Assembly: GCA_903877385.1 (NCBI GenBank)
Contig: CAIRDP010000063.1
Coordinates: 124,001 to 188,000 of the forward strand
Length of the DNA: 64,000 bases
Direction of reading: 5' to 3'
DNA from: an uncultured Bacteroidales bacterium
Lineage (GTDB): Bacteria; Bacteroidota; Bacteroidia; Bacteroidales; FEN-979
The stretch's first letter is position 1. Every line of letters begins with the position of its first letter. Below the pieces are notes generated by a model. That model was given only the letters and a program-made list of their open reading frames with translations, searched no databases and was not told where the DNA came from. Position numbers and translations under genes: made by a program. Positions 52,305 through 61,543 of this stretch are shown here, one piece after another.

Positions 52305-52952
52305 ATGTGCAAAGAAAAGTCTGAAATTGATATGGGGTTCACTGACAGGAAATTTCCTGCCGGAACTCATATGTGTTTTATTTTCCAGGACGAAAAGGAA
52401 CGCCGGAAGATTATAACAAAATTCCTCGGGAAAGGTCTTCAAGAACAGGAGAATGTAGCTTATTTCGCTGACCGGATGACCCGGGAAGAGGTGATCGATT
52501 GGCTAAAGGGTTTTGATGTTGATATAACCGGTGCAATAACCGCCAATAATTTCGGAGTTCATGATAGCACGGATACATACTGTCCCAATGGGAAATTCAT
52601 TCCTGTGGAAATGCTTGATCGGCTGAAAACCTTTTACAATGACTCTTTTGCAAAAGGGTTTACACAGGGCCGCGTGAGCGGCGAAATGAGCTGGGCTTTA
52701 AGAGGGATACCCGGATCTGATCGCCTTATGGAATATGAAGCCTGGGTTAATGAAGTTTTTAAAACACATCCAATTACAGCGATCTGCCAATACGATGCAA
52801 ATAAATTCAGCGGCTCCCTGATCATGGATGTTTTAAAGGTTCACCCGATGATGATAGTCAAGGGCCAGATCGTATATAATCCTTATTATATGCAATTGGA
52901 ACTCTTTTTAAAAGAGTTTTTCGACCGGAATGAAAACATGCCAAAATCGTGA
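52305..52952 (+). CDS. MEDS-domain sensory protein
   Basis: 215 residues from ATG 52305, which has AGGAGGTGGTT directly in front (an earlier in-frame ATG at 52170 has none). PAGTHMCFIFQDEKERRKII ... FLGKGLQEQENVAYFADRM ... GRVSGEMSWALRGIPGSDRL matches the MEDS (methanogen/methylotroph DcmR sensory) domain, a RecA-like signalling domain. It ends in a GTGA overlap with the next kinase gene, so the two proteins are translationally coupled. Confidence 0.88.
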   Translation: MCKEKSEIDMGFTDRKFPAGTHMCFIFQDEKERRKIITKFLGKGLQEQENVAYFADRMTREEVIDWLKGFDVDITGAITANNFGVHDSTDTYCPNGKFIPVEMLDRLKTFYNDSFAKGFTQGRVSGEMSWALRGIPGSDRLMEYEAWVNEVFKTHPITAICQYDANKFSGSLIMDVLKVHPMMIVKGQIVYNPYYMQLELFLKEFFDRNENMPKS

Positions 52953-54508
52953 TACCGGAAAAGGTCAATACGCCTGCTGCAGATGAATTGCTTGCTGCTA
53001 TAAGCATTCTGGAAGTCCTGCCAACAATACAGCAGAAAACCGAATTCGCCGACAGGGCCATTAAAACGGTGATTCATTTAGATAAGTCAGGCTTTTGTGT
53101 TAAAGGATACATTCCGACTTCAAGCATTGATACTGCCTGCTCAAACTGCAATGTCCTTAATGAAACCGGGCCTGATGAACAATTTGTATGCCCGCTCCAT
53201 ACCCGGCTGAATATACGTTTGATCCCAATTGACACCAGCGAATCTTTCTTTGGATATTTTATTGTATTTGGAGATTCGATAGATCGTTTTATTCAGTTTG
53301 AGACGATTCTTCTGAATTTTCTCACAATATTTTCCATAGCAATAGATAATCTTCAAAAGAGCCTGAGTCTGGAGATACTGAATCTCAGCCTTCATAAGAG
53401 TGAGGTTCTGTATCATTCGCTGTTCGATAAAATGCTGAATGGTTTTGCTTATTGCAAGATGCTTTTTGATGATGGAGTTCCCAAGGACTTTATTTATCTG
53501 AATGTAAACAGCGTTTTCGAATCCCTTACAGGGTTGAAGGATGTTACCGGGAAAAAAGTTTCAGAAATCATTCCCGGCTTTGAAAAATCAGATTCTGAAC
53601 TGCTGGCGAGATATGCAAATGTGGCTCTGACCGGTATTCCTGAAACTTTCGAGGTGTATGTTATTGCGCTTGAAATGTGGTTCTCCATTTCAATTTACAG
53701 CCCTGAAAAAGAGTTCTTTGTCGCTGTTTTTGACGTGATTACAAGTCGGAAAAAAGCAGACGCGGATATACTTTCCAGAAATAAGCAACTACAGGAAATG
53801 AATGCCGAAAAGGACAAGTTCTTTTCAATCATTGCCCATGATCTGCGCGCCCCTTTCAACGGTTTCCTCGGGCTTACGAAAATCATGGCCGAGGAATTGC
53901 CTTCAATGACTCTTGAAGAGATTCAGAAAGTTGCGTTGCATATGCGGAAATCGGCTACAAATCTCTTCTATCTTATCGAAAACCTTCTTGAATGGTCACT
54001 CTTGCAGAGGGGTATTATTAATTATAATCCTGAACAATTTTCACTTGTACCTAAAATATTCGAGTCCCTTAGGCCGGCAATGGATGCAGCCCTTAAAAAA
54101 GGGATTGAGTTTATTTATGAAGTTCATGAAGACCTTGATGTTTGGGCCGATATTCAAATGATCCAGACCATCATTCGTAATCTGGCTTCGAATGCTGTAA
54201 AGTATACACCTGCAGGTGGCAGGGTATCCCTCTCTGTGAGTAAAACTGAACATAATGATATTGAAGTGAGCATGCGTGATACAGGCATTGGATTAAGCGA
54301 TGAAATGATCGCGAAACTTTTTAACCTTAACGAAAATATTAACCGCAAAGGTACTGAAGGGGAACCCAGTACAGGGCTTGGTTTAATCATCTGCAAAGAG
54401 CTTGTTGACAAGCACGGCGGGACGATCCGGGCTGAGAGTGAAGTGGGAAATGGTTCGTTATTTTCCTTTACAATCCCAAGCAAAGAATTGCCGTCAAGTC
54501 AACAATAG
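52949..54508 (+). CDS. Sensor histidine kinase coupled to MEDS protein
   Basis: 519 residues starting at GTG 52949, inside the stop of the previous gene. An N-terminal Cys-containing region (ACSNCNVLNE ... FVCPLHTRL, about 52-85) could bind a metal or be GAF-like, then PAS (about 150-275), HisKA with FFSIIAHDLRAPF (His297), and a HATPase with NLASNAVKYTP, DTGIGLS and STGLGLII. Soluble. No response regulator adjacent. Confidence 0.88.
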   Translation: MIPEKVNTPAADELLAAISILEVLPTIQQKTEFADRAIKTVIHLDKSGFCVKGYIPTSSIDTACSNCNVLNETGPDEQFVCPLHTRLNIRLIPIDTSESFFGYFIVFGDSIDRFIQFETILLNFLTIFSIAIDNLQKSLSLEILNLSLHKSEVLYHSLFDKMLNGFAYCKMLFDDGVPKDFIYLNVNSVFESLTGLKDVTGKKVSEIIPGFEKSDSELLARYANVALTGIPETFEVYVIALEMWFSISIYSPEKEFFVAVFDVITSRKKADADILSRNKQLQEMNAEKDKFFSIIAHDLRAPFNGFLGLTKIMAEELPSMTLEEIQKVALHMRKSATNLFYLIENLLEWSLLQRGIINYNPEQFSLVPKIFESLRPAMDAALKKGIEFIYEVHEDLDVWADIQMIQTIIRNLASNAVKYTPAGGRVSLSVSKTEHNDIEVSMRDTGIGLSDEMIAKLFNLNENINRKGTEGEPSTGLGLIICKELVDKHGGTIRAESEVGNGSLFSFTIPSKELPSSQQ

Positions 54509-54684
54509 TTATTCAGATGGTCGTATAATGAAAGATTCTTTGTCTCTTTTTTTTTTCTTAGGAATTCCGATGTTGACAGGGTTATTAAAACCTTCACCAT
54601 ACGAGATTATTCGGCTTCCTTTTAGTCACAGAGGAAAAACTTTTATAGCTTTGAATCCTGATCATAAGTTAAGCTTTTAATAAA

Positions 54685-55962
54685 ATGAAGATCTCGCCCG
54701 TTGAACCAGGAATGCTTGACCTCGCCATGAGAGACAAGGATTTCACCCTGTTTTATCATAATAAACAACTGCTTTCGCCAGAGGGGAATGAGATCAGGAG
54801 CGAAAACCCGAGGGTTTTAAAGCAACTATTGATGGAAGCCTGCTTCAGGAATTGTATTTCGGCCGGGGAATTTTCGGTTTATTCCTTGCTGTCGGTAATT
54901 TCTGATTTCCTGGACAGGGAAAAAGATCCTTTTTTGGAGAATTTTGATCAGCTTGCTGAAACAGATCCTATCATAAGGCTGAGAGAAGGAAGTCTTACTG
55001 CCGGACAACTTAATAATGTACCTGAATTCAAGGCCCTGCTTGAAAATGAACCTGTACTGCTGAATATGATGTTTTTTGGGATGAACAGCCTGCTGGAAGC
55101 ATTTGCGCGCTTTACTATTGATATAAGGGATATTGCATCCGGGGGAAAGGACCTTCCCGCCTGGAGGCAGTTCCTTAAGCAGTCCTACATCACCCTGCCT
55201 TCATATAAAAAAGCCGTGATCAACCTCTTATCGTTTACACATAATTCAGCAGTGGTGCTTCCACTGCTCATTGCAGGTAATTATATCACGGGGATGGAAT
55301 ATGTGAACGGACTTCCATCCATTCATCTGCGTATTTCAGGAGATTTACCAGCTTCTCCCTTTCCCGTTCCTGTTAGCCGCATTAGCCCTGATCATTTCAG
55401 GGAGACTGTTTTGGATGTTCTGGCTGATGTGAGGGATTCTGTTGGATTTCTTTCGTGTTACAGCAATACCGGCAAGGAAGGATTGAATTACCTCATAAGC
55501 AAAGGCGAAGGCAATGACCTGGAATTCAAATCAACTTTACGCTGGGACCTTAAAGCAGGGAAAACTAACCAGCAGGTCGAAAGGGCCTGCCTTAAAAGCA
55601 TCTCGGCCTTCCTGAACTCGAACGGGGGCTTACTTTTGATCGGGGTGAGGGATGACGGAAGTATAGAAGGGATCGAAAGTGACCGTTTTGCGAATATGGA
55701 TAAGTTCCTGCTGCATTTATGGACCCTCATCAGGACCTCGTTCGGAACGGATGTAAGCCCATATATACACACTGAGCTCGAGTCGGCAGAGGGAAAGACC
55801 GTTTGTACGGTGAAATGCAGCCGCTCGGGGAGACCCGTCTTTCTGAGACAGCCAGGTTTTGGTGAGGAATTTTATATCAGGGTTGGCCCGGGAACAATTG
55901 CCCTGGCAGTAAGTGAAGCCCTTAAATATATTGCCGACCACTTTAATTCCTCTGAATCCTGA
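54685..55962 (+). CDS. AlbA_2 (Schlafen-type) domain protein
   Basis: 425 residues. N-terminal 240 residues unassigned (a helical sensory-like region). The C-terminal AlbA_2 part (about 270-420) has EGNDLEFKSTLRWDLKAGK, AFLNSNGGLLLIGVRDDGSI and EEFYIRVGPGTIALAVSEAL, typical of putative DNA/RNA-binding or signalling ATPases. Role unknown. Stands 176 bp after the kinase. Confidence 0.82.
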   Translation: MKISPVEPGMLDLAMRDKDFTLFYHNKQLLSPEGNEIRSENPRVLKQLLMEACFRNCISAGEFSVYSLLSVISDFLDREKDPFLENFDQLAETDPIIRLREGSLTAGQLNNVPEFKALLENEPVLLNMMFFGMNSLLEAFARFTIDIRDIASGGKDLPAWRQFLKQSYITLPSYKKAVINLLSFTHNSAVVLPLLIAGNYITGMEYVNGLPSIHLRISGDLPASPFPVPVSRISPDHFRETVLDVLADVRDSVGFLSCYSNTGKEGLNYLISKGEGNDLEFKSTLRWDLKAGKTNQQVERACLKSISAFLNSNGGLLLIGVRDDGSIEGIESDRFANMDKFLLHLWTLIRTSFGTDVSPYIHTELESAEGKTVCTVKCSRSGRPVFLRQPGFGEEFYIRVGPGTIALAVSEALKYIADHFNSSES

Positions 55963-56007
55963 TCAGTTATAAAGAGTAAACAAATTTTAATTTTTCGCGA
56001 TAAATTT

Positions 56008-56039
56008 CCCGCAGTTTGCTGCGGAATTGGGGGCCGGGG
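56008..56039. repeat. REP-like palindromic repeat, copy in the host flank
   Basis: CCCGCAGTTTGCTGCGGAA continuing to GGGGGCCGGGG; inverted relative of 45150-45182 (about four differences). Lies between the AlbA_2 gene and the convergent outer-membrane gene. Confidence 0.75.
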
Positions 56040-56072
56040 TTCAGGTCCCCCGCTACGAAGCATTAAGCAGGC

Positions 56073-56765
56073 CTATTGCCCGCCAAAGAGGTTGTACATC
56101 GTCTGGGGGGCTCCCTGGAAATTCAGGTCGCCAAGGCCATGAGCATGATAAGGTGCATAAGGATTAAAGTTATAAGCGTTCCTGCCCTGGTTTATCTGGA
56201 CACCTGCCTGGATAAACACATGCTCGCCAAGCTTATACTTGATATTCAGGTCCACTCCCTGGGACCCTTGCCCTTGCCCCGAAATGGGATTATATGGCGA
56301 ATAGCTGAGCGTTTTGCCCGAAACCGGGAATTCCTTGTAGAATGAACCGCTGATGGTGAGCCTGTCGTTCACGAAGTAGGTACCGCTGGCAAAGACCGTG
56401 AGGCTTGTGTAATTTCCATTGTAGGGCTGGAAAATATCGCCTGAATACAGGGGCCTTGCGTTGAAATAATTGGTATTGGCAATTGCTATGCCTCCGCTGA
56501 CCATGAATTTTTTAGAGAAATGATAATTAACCGTAGGGATAACATACTGGGTGAAAGCCGTACCATATCCCGAAGCGGTGGAAAAATCCATGCGTACCGA
56601 TACGTGATAATCAAGTTTTTTAAGCTGGTATTTTGGAGCAGCCCCGGGCTTCTTGTTGCTGAGTGTGTCGGTTAAAGGAGCGGCAGCAGGCAAAGTGCTG
56701 ACAAGCTGTGCTTCACAATGAAAAAGTATCAGGATGAAAAATGCCAGAACCGGGAACTGCTTCAT
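56073..56765 (-). CDS. Outer-membrane beta-barrel protein, hypothetical
   Basis: 230 residues. Signal peptide (QFPVLAFFILILFHCEAQ). Alternating aromatic strands (YHVSVRMDFSTASGYGTAFT, SLTVFASGTYFVNDRLTISG) suggest a small barrel. Ends MYNLFGGQ. It lies 14 bp after pyrI in the same direction, so perhaps read through from the pyr genes. No specific function. Confidence 0.75.
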   Translation of the reverse strand: MKQFPVLAFFILILFHCEAQLVSTLPAAAPLTDTLSNKKPGAAPKYQLKKLDYHVSVRMDFSTASGYGTAFTQYVIPTVNYHFSKKFMVSGGIAIANTNYFNARPLYSGDIFQPYNGNYTSLTVFASGTYFVNDRLTISGSFYKEFPVSGKTLSYSPYNPISGQGQGSQGVDLNIKYKLGEHVFIQAGVQINQGRNAYNFNPYAPYHAHGLGDLNFQGAPQTMYNLFGGQ

Positions 56766-56779
56766 GTATTGCCTAACGC

Positions 56780-57247
56780 TTATTTAAACGTCATAGTGTC
56801 TTTTGCCGTAATTTTTTCACAATAATGGCAACGCAGTTTCAGATCATCTTTGTTGACAACCTCAAACCTTGTTACAACATCTTCAACATTTGTGATGCAG
56901 TTGGGGTTGAAGCATTTTACTATTTTTTCAACCCGTGAAGGAATCTCGACTTTCTTTTTCTCGCTCACCCCGAAGTCCTTGATCAGGATCAGTGTTGCTG
57001 AAGGCGCAACCAGGGCGATTTTATTGATCTCGTCACTCTTGAAAAACTTGTTGCTCACCTTGATAATGCCTTTTTTGCCCATTTTACGGCTTTCGAGGTT
57101 TGTCCCGATCAGAAGCTGGTCGTTATACTCGGTAAGATTGAGTATCCTCAATACCTGGTAAACGCTCTGCGAAGGGATATGATCAATAACAGTGCCGTTT
57201 TCAATGGCCGATACTTTTAATTCTTTTCTTTGATCTGTATTTTCCAT
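56780..57247 (-). CDS. pyrI: Aspartate carbamoyltransferase regulatory chain
   Basis: 155 residues, normal length. N-terminal allosteric domain (VSAIENGTVIDHIPSQSVYQ, GTNLESRKMGKKGIIKV) and C-terminal zinc domain with CFNPNCITNVE and LRCHYCEK (four Cys ligands). Binds nucleotides and holds catalytic trimers together in pyrimidine synthesis. Starts 11 bp after pyrB. Confidence 0.98.
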   Translation of the reverse strand: MENTDQRKELKVSAIENGTVIDHIPSQSVYQVLRILNLTEYNDQLLIGTNLESRKMGKKGIIKVSNKFFKSDEINKIALVAPSATLILIKDFGVSEKKKVEIPSRVEKIVKCFNPNCITNVEDVVTRFEVVNKDDLKLRCHYCEKITAKDTMTFK

Positions 57248-57258
57248 GATTCCTTTTT

Positions 57259-58170
57259 TTATTCTACAACTCCGAGGATGGCTGCCAACAGCGCCTGGCG
57301 AACGAAAACGCCGTTCAGCGCCTGCGTAAAGTAATATGCCTTAGGGTTATCGTCAACATCATAGGTAATCTCGTTGACCCTTGGCAAAGGATGCAATATC
57401 CTGAGGTTCGATTTTGCATTATCCAGCATGCTGTTACGGAGAATATACGAGTTCTTGACTTTTTCATATTCCATGGGATCCTGGAACCTTTCTTTCTGTA
57501 TCCTGGTCATGTACAATATGTCAACTTTGGGTATGACTTCGCTCATTTCGGTATACTGATGATACACCAGCTGCCTCTCCTTAATGTGCATTTTTACAGA
57601 ACTGGGCAATTTAAGTTCTGCAGGAGAAACCAGGTGAAAACTTGTATTATAATTGCATAAGGCCATTGTAAGTGAATGTACGGTTCGGCCGTATTTGAGG
57701 TCCCCGATAAAAGCCACATTTAAATTATCCAGGGTCCCCTGGGTTTTCCTTATCGAATACAGGTCGAGCAGGGTCTGGGTGGGATGCTGGTTGGCGCCGT
57801 CCCCGGCATTGATCACAGGAACCCTGCTGACCTCGCTGGCAAACCTTGCACTGCCTTCCCTGGGATGGCGCATGACAATAATATCAGCATAATTGCTGAC
57901 TGTCCTGATGGTATCCCTCAGGGATTCGCCTTTCTGAACACTGGAACTCCCGGGTTCCGAAAAACCTATAACTCTTGCCCCAAGCCTCGTTGCTGCGCTC
58001 TCAAAACTCAGGCGCGTACGCGTGGATGGCTCGAAAAACAGGGTTGCCACAACGTAATCTTCCAGTATCCTCTGCTTTGGACGTCTTTCAAAATTCCCGG
58101 CCAGGTCCAGGATACGGATATGCTCATCCCTTGTGAAATCATTGATGGAAACCAAACTTTTATTCTTCAT
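57259..58170 (-). CDS. pyrB: Aspartate carbamoyltransferase catalytic chain
   Basis: 303 residues. Carbamoyl-phosphate site FFEPSTRTRLSFESAATRLG, GDGANQHPTQTLLDLYSI, DLKYGRTVHSL, and LHPLPRVNEI. First committed step of UMP synthesis in the cytoplasm. Operon with pyrI, then the outer-membrane gene. Confidence 0.99.
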   Translation of the reverse strand: MKNKSLVSINDFTRDEHIRILDLAGNFERRPKQRILEDYVVATLFFEPSTRTRLSFESAATRLGARVIGFSEPGSSSVQKGESLRDTIRTVSNYADIIVMRHPREGSARFASEVSRVPVINAGDGANQHPTQTLLDLYSIRKTQGTLDNLNVAFIGDLKYGRTVHSLTMALCNYNTSFHLVSPAELKLPSSVKMHIKERQLVYHQYTEMSEVIPKVDILYMTRIQKERFQDPMEYEKVKNSYILRNSMLDNAKSNLRILHPLPRVNEITYDVDDNPKAYYFTQALNGVFVRQALLAAILGVVE

Positions 58171-58207
58171 GATATGGAAATTAAACCTTGAACAAATATC
58201 GCAAAAA

Positions 58208-58231
58208 AAATCCCGGCTTAAACCGGGATTT
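58208..58231 (-). terminator. Terminator of the cpgS-like gene
   Basis: Minus-strand AAATCCCGG (58231-58223) pairs with CCGGGATTT (58216-58208), followed by T8 on the minus strand. Also usable as a boundary before pyrB. Confidence 0.8.
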
Positions 58232-58237
58232 TTATAT

Positions 58238-59578
58238 TTATTTGATTTTATTTTTCTTCAGAAAATCATTCAGGATTCCGGTAAGGTCCGGTTGCCCGAT
58301 CTCCTGCAGATCATAATAAACCCGGGTGTTGGGCTTCTTGATTTTGATAAGGCGGTTAAGGTCGATAGGCGTGGCAATTACAACCGAATCGCATTTGACC
58401 TTATTGATCGTGGCTTCAAGGTCTTTAACCTGCTGATCACCATAACCCATAGCCGGCAACAGCGTGCCAATGTTCGGGTAAATCCTGAAAGTTTCGGCAA
58501 GTTTGCCAACAACGTAAGGCCTGGGATCAACGAGTTCGGCAGCGCCATACTTCTGGGCTGCAACGATACCGGCCCCGATTTTCATTTCACCATGAGTCAA
58601 AGTGGGACCGTCCTCGATCACAAGAACTTTTTTCCCGCGAATGATTGCCTCATCATCAACACGTATGGGTGAAGCTCCGTCAACGACGATGGCTTTGGGG
58701 TTCAGCTTCTGGATATTGTTACGTACCGTGGTGATATTCTCAGGATAAGCCGAATCGATCTTGTTCAGAACAACTACATCGGAAATACGGATATTTACTT
58801 CGCCGGGATAATAACCCAATTCAGCTCCGGGGCGGTGAGGATCAGCAACAGTAACCATCAGATCGGGTTTGTAAAAGGGGAAGTCGTTATTGCCTCCGTC
58901 CCAGAGAATCACATCGCAACCCTTCGGGTCTTTCTCAGCAGCGCGCAGTATAGCTTCGTAATCAACTCCTGCATAAATAACATTACCGCGAACAACATGA
59001 GGTTCGTATTCTTCCATCTCTTCAATGGTGCATTTGTGCTTGGCAAGGTCCTTCACCGTGGCAAAACGTTGAACCTTCTGGGCAACCAGGTCGCCGTATG
59101 GCATCGGGTGGCGGACTGCAACGACCTTAAGCCCTTTGGCCATCAGGATCTCGATGATCCTGCGCGATGTCTGGCTCTTACCGCAACCGGTGCGTGTGGC
59201 ACAAACTGCAATGACAGGTTTTGTGCTTTTAACCATGGTGTCCTTCGGGCCAAGCAGTAAAAAGTTTGCCCCTGCTGCATTAACGATGGAACTGATGTTC
59301 ATGACCCTTGCATAGGGCACATCGCTGTAGGCAAAGTTGCAGATCTCTACATTATGCTTTTTGATGAGCTCAGGTAATTCGGCTTCGGCAAATATGGGAA
59401 TGCCTTTGGGATAAAGCTTTCCGGCCAGGGCAGCAGGATATTTTCTCCCGTCAATGTCGGGGATCTGTGCTGCAGTAAAGGCTACTACATTAAAATTCGC
59501 GTTGTCGCGATAATACGTGTTGAAATTGTGAAAATCTCTTCCGGCCGCGCCGATGATAATTACATTTTTTTTAGTCAT
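58238..59578 (-). CDS. Cyclic 2,3-diphosphoglycerate synthetase-like GTPase
   Basis: 446 residues from ATG 59578 (MTKKNVIIIGAAGRDFHNFN); the longer frame up to 59779 would overlap argS. P-loop CATRTGCGKSQTSR, VLNKIDSAYPENI and VLVIEDGPTLTHGEM are features of the CpgS family. Archaeal members make cyclic 2,3-diphosphoglycerate, but the role of bacterial homologs is unclear. Divergent from argS. Confidence 0.85.
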   Translation of the reverse strand: MTKKNVIIIGAAGRDFHNFNTYYRDNANFNVVAFTAAQIPDIDGRKYPAALAGKLYPKGIPIFAEAELPELIKKHNVEICNFAYSDVPYARVMNISSIVNAAGANFLLLGPKDTMVKSTKPVIAVCATRTGCGKSQTSRRIIEILMAKGLKVVAVRHPMPYGDLVAQKVQRFATVKDLAKHKCTIEEMEEYEPHVVRGNVIYAGVDYEAILRAAEKDPKGCDVILWDGGNNDFPFYKPDLMVTVADPHRPGAELGYYPGEVNIRISDVVVLNKIDSAYPENITTVRNNIQKLNPKAIVVDGASPIRVDDEAIIRGKKVLVIEDGPTLTHGEMKIGAGIVAAQKYGAAELVDPRPYVVGKLAETFRIYPNIGTLLPAMGYGDQQVKDLEATINKVKCDSVVIATPIDLNRLIKIKKPNTRVYYDLQEIGQPDLTGILNDFLKKNKIK

Positions 59579-59655
59579 ATAGTGTGTGTTATAATGTTGT
59601 CCTGCTTTTTGCAAAGGTATTGATATTTGGGTAATTAAACAAAACCAAAAAACGC

Positions 59656-59663
59656 TACTTTTG
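59656..59663 (+). promoter_or_regulatory. -7 box of argS
   Basis: TACTTTTG (TAnnTTTG), 18 bp before the ATG. Confidence 0.6.
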
Positions 59664-59681
59664 CAAAATATATAAATTCTG

Positions 59682-61472
59682 ATGTTCGAAAAACGCCTCC
59701 TCGCAGCCGCCGGTAAATCAATCCGTACCTTGTATTCACAGGACTTTGATTTATCCCGGCTCACGATCGAAAAGACCAAAAAAGAGATTGAAGGAGATTA
59801 TACCCTGGTTGTTTTCCCTTTGCTGAAGCTTTCACGCAAAAATCCCGAACAAACTGCCTGCGAACTTGGCGAAGCGCTGATGAAAGAACTTCCCGAGATC
59901 AGTACCTTTAAGGTGATCAAGGGTTTTCTTAATCTTGTACTGGCGGATGACTACTGGCTCGGTTTCCTGGGCAGCAACTTCAGCAAGGAGGACTTCGGCT
60001 TCTCACTTGTAACCAGGGATGAAAAAGTGGTACTTGAATACTCTTCCCCAAATACCAATAAACCTCTTCACCTGGGGCACATCAGGAATAATTTGCTGGG
60101 TTACTCTTTGTCGCAGATACTGAAAGCGACAGGTTATCCTGTTGTTAAGGTAAACCTGGTCAACGACCGGGGTATCCATATCTGTAAGTCAATGCTTGCA
60201 TACGCAAGGTGGGGAGAGGGAGAAACACCTGAATCCAGCGGAATAAAAGGGGATAAACTCATCGGCAAATACTATGTGCTGTTCGATAAAAAATACAAGG
60301 AAGAGATAAAAGACCTTATGGAAAAAGGTCTTACCGCAGACGAAGCTGCCCTGCAATCGCCGCTGTTACTTGAAGCGCGCGAAATTCTCAGGAAATGGGA
60401 AGCCCATGACCCTGAGACCGTTCAACTTTGGAAAATGATGAATGGATGGGCTTACAAAGGTTTTACAGAGACTTATAAAAGGCTTGGAGTTGACTTCGAC
60501 CATATATATTATGAGAGTGAAACGTACCTGTTAGGCAAGGACCTTGTGCTGGCAGGTGTTGAAAACGGGGCACTTCGACAGCGCGATGACGGAAGCATCT
60601 GGATTGACCTTACCTCCGAAGGGCTTGACGAAAAGTTGCTGCTTCGTTCCGACGGCACATCGGTGTATATGACACAGGATCTGGGGACAGCCCAGCTCAG
60701 ATACGATGAATATCATCCTTCGCAGATGATCTATGTTGTGGGCAATGAGCAGAACTATCATTTCGACGTCCTTAAAAGAGCATTGCTTAAACTGAATAAA
60801 CCCTATGCCTCGCGAATATTTCACTTGTCGTATGGCATGGTAGAGCTTCCCGAAGGCAAGATGAAGTCAAGGGAAGGCACGGTGGTTGATGCCGATGATC
60901 TTATGGAAGAAATGTATTCCACCGCCGCCGACATGACCAGGGAACTTGGCAAAGCCAGCGATTTCCCTGCGAAGGAGGCCGAAAAACTGTTTGAAATGAT
61001 AGGTCTTGGGGCCTTGAAATATTATATATTGAAAGTGGACCCGAAAAAGAACATGCTTTTCGATCCAAAGGAGTCCATCGACTTCAATGGCAATACAGGG
61101 CCGTTCATCCAGTATACCTTTGCCCGTATCAGTTCCCTGATCACAAAAGCAGTTTCCCTTCAAATACCCATTGTACCAGGTTTGCCCTTAAGCGATTACT
61201 CACTTCTGCCTTCAGAAAAAGAAACCATCAAACTGCTGATGTCATTTCCCCATGTTCTTCAGCAGTCGGCTGATGAGCTGAACCCTGCAATCGTTGCAAA
61301 CTACGTTTATGAACTGGCAAAGACGTTCAACCAGTTTTACCAGGAAATCCCTGTACTGAAAGAGGAAAACCCCGGGCTAAGGCAGCTCAGGATCAGGCTT
61401 TCGGTGTTTACCGCTTCGGTGATCAGGAAGTCTTTGCAATTGCTGGGTATAGGAACTCCCGAAAGGATGTAG
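59682..61472 (+). CDS. argS: Arginyl-tRNA synthetase
   Basis: 596 residues, full length. Class I: VLEYSSPNTNKPLHLGHIRN (HLGH signature), DLTSEGLDEKLLLRSDGTSV, YHFDVLKRAL, MKSREGTVVDADDL, and a C-terminal DALR anticodon domain (NPAIVANYVYELAKTFNQFY). Charges tRNA-Arg. Confidence 0.99.
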   Translation: MFEKRLLAAAGKSIRTLYSQDFDLSRLTIEKTKKEIEGDYTLVVFPLLKLSRKNPEQTACELGEALMKELPEISTFKVIKGFLNLVLADDYWLGFLGSNFSKEDFGFSLVTRDEKVVLEYSSPNTNKPLHLGHIRNNLLGYSLSQILKATGYPVVKVNLVNDRGIHICKSMLAYARWGEGETPESSGIKGDKLIGKYYVLFDKKYKEEIKDLMEKGLTADEAALQSPLLLEAREILRKWEAHDPETVQLWKMMNGWAYKGFTETYKRLGVDFDHIYYESETYLLGKDLVLAGVENGALRQRDDGSIWIDLTSEGLDEKLLLRSDGTSVYMTQDLGTAQLRYDEYHPSQMIYVVGNEQNYHFDVLKRALLKLNKPYASRIFHLSYGMVELPEGKMKSREGTVVDADDLMEEMYSTAADMTRELGKASDFPAKEAEKLFEMIGLGALKYYILKVDPKKNMLFDPKESIDFNGNTGPFIQYTFARISSLITKAVSLQIPIVPGLPLSDYSLLPSEKETIKLLMSFPHVLQQSADELNPAIVANYVYELAKTFNQFYQEIPVLKEENPGLRQLRIRLSVFTASVIRKSLQLLGIGTPERM

Positions 61473-61483
61473 TAAAGAACAAA

Positions 61484-61516
61484 AAAAAAGCTGCCCGATA
61501 AAGAGCAGCTTTTTTT
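61484..61516. terminator. Bidirectional terminator between argS and the T9SS gene
   Basis: AAAAAAGCTGC (61484-61494) and GCAGCTTTTTTT (61505-61516); works for both converging genes. Confidence 0.85.
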
Positions 61517-61543
61517 ACCGGGATCTCCGGTCAAAAAGTTGTA

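Noticed and set aside
54529-54680. 50-residue frame between the kinase and the AlbA_2 gene
   Set aside because: Poly-Phe stretch from a T-run; no convincing start signal.
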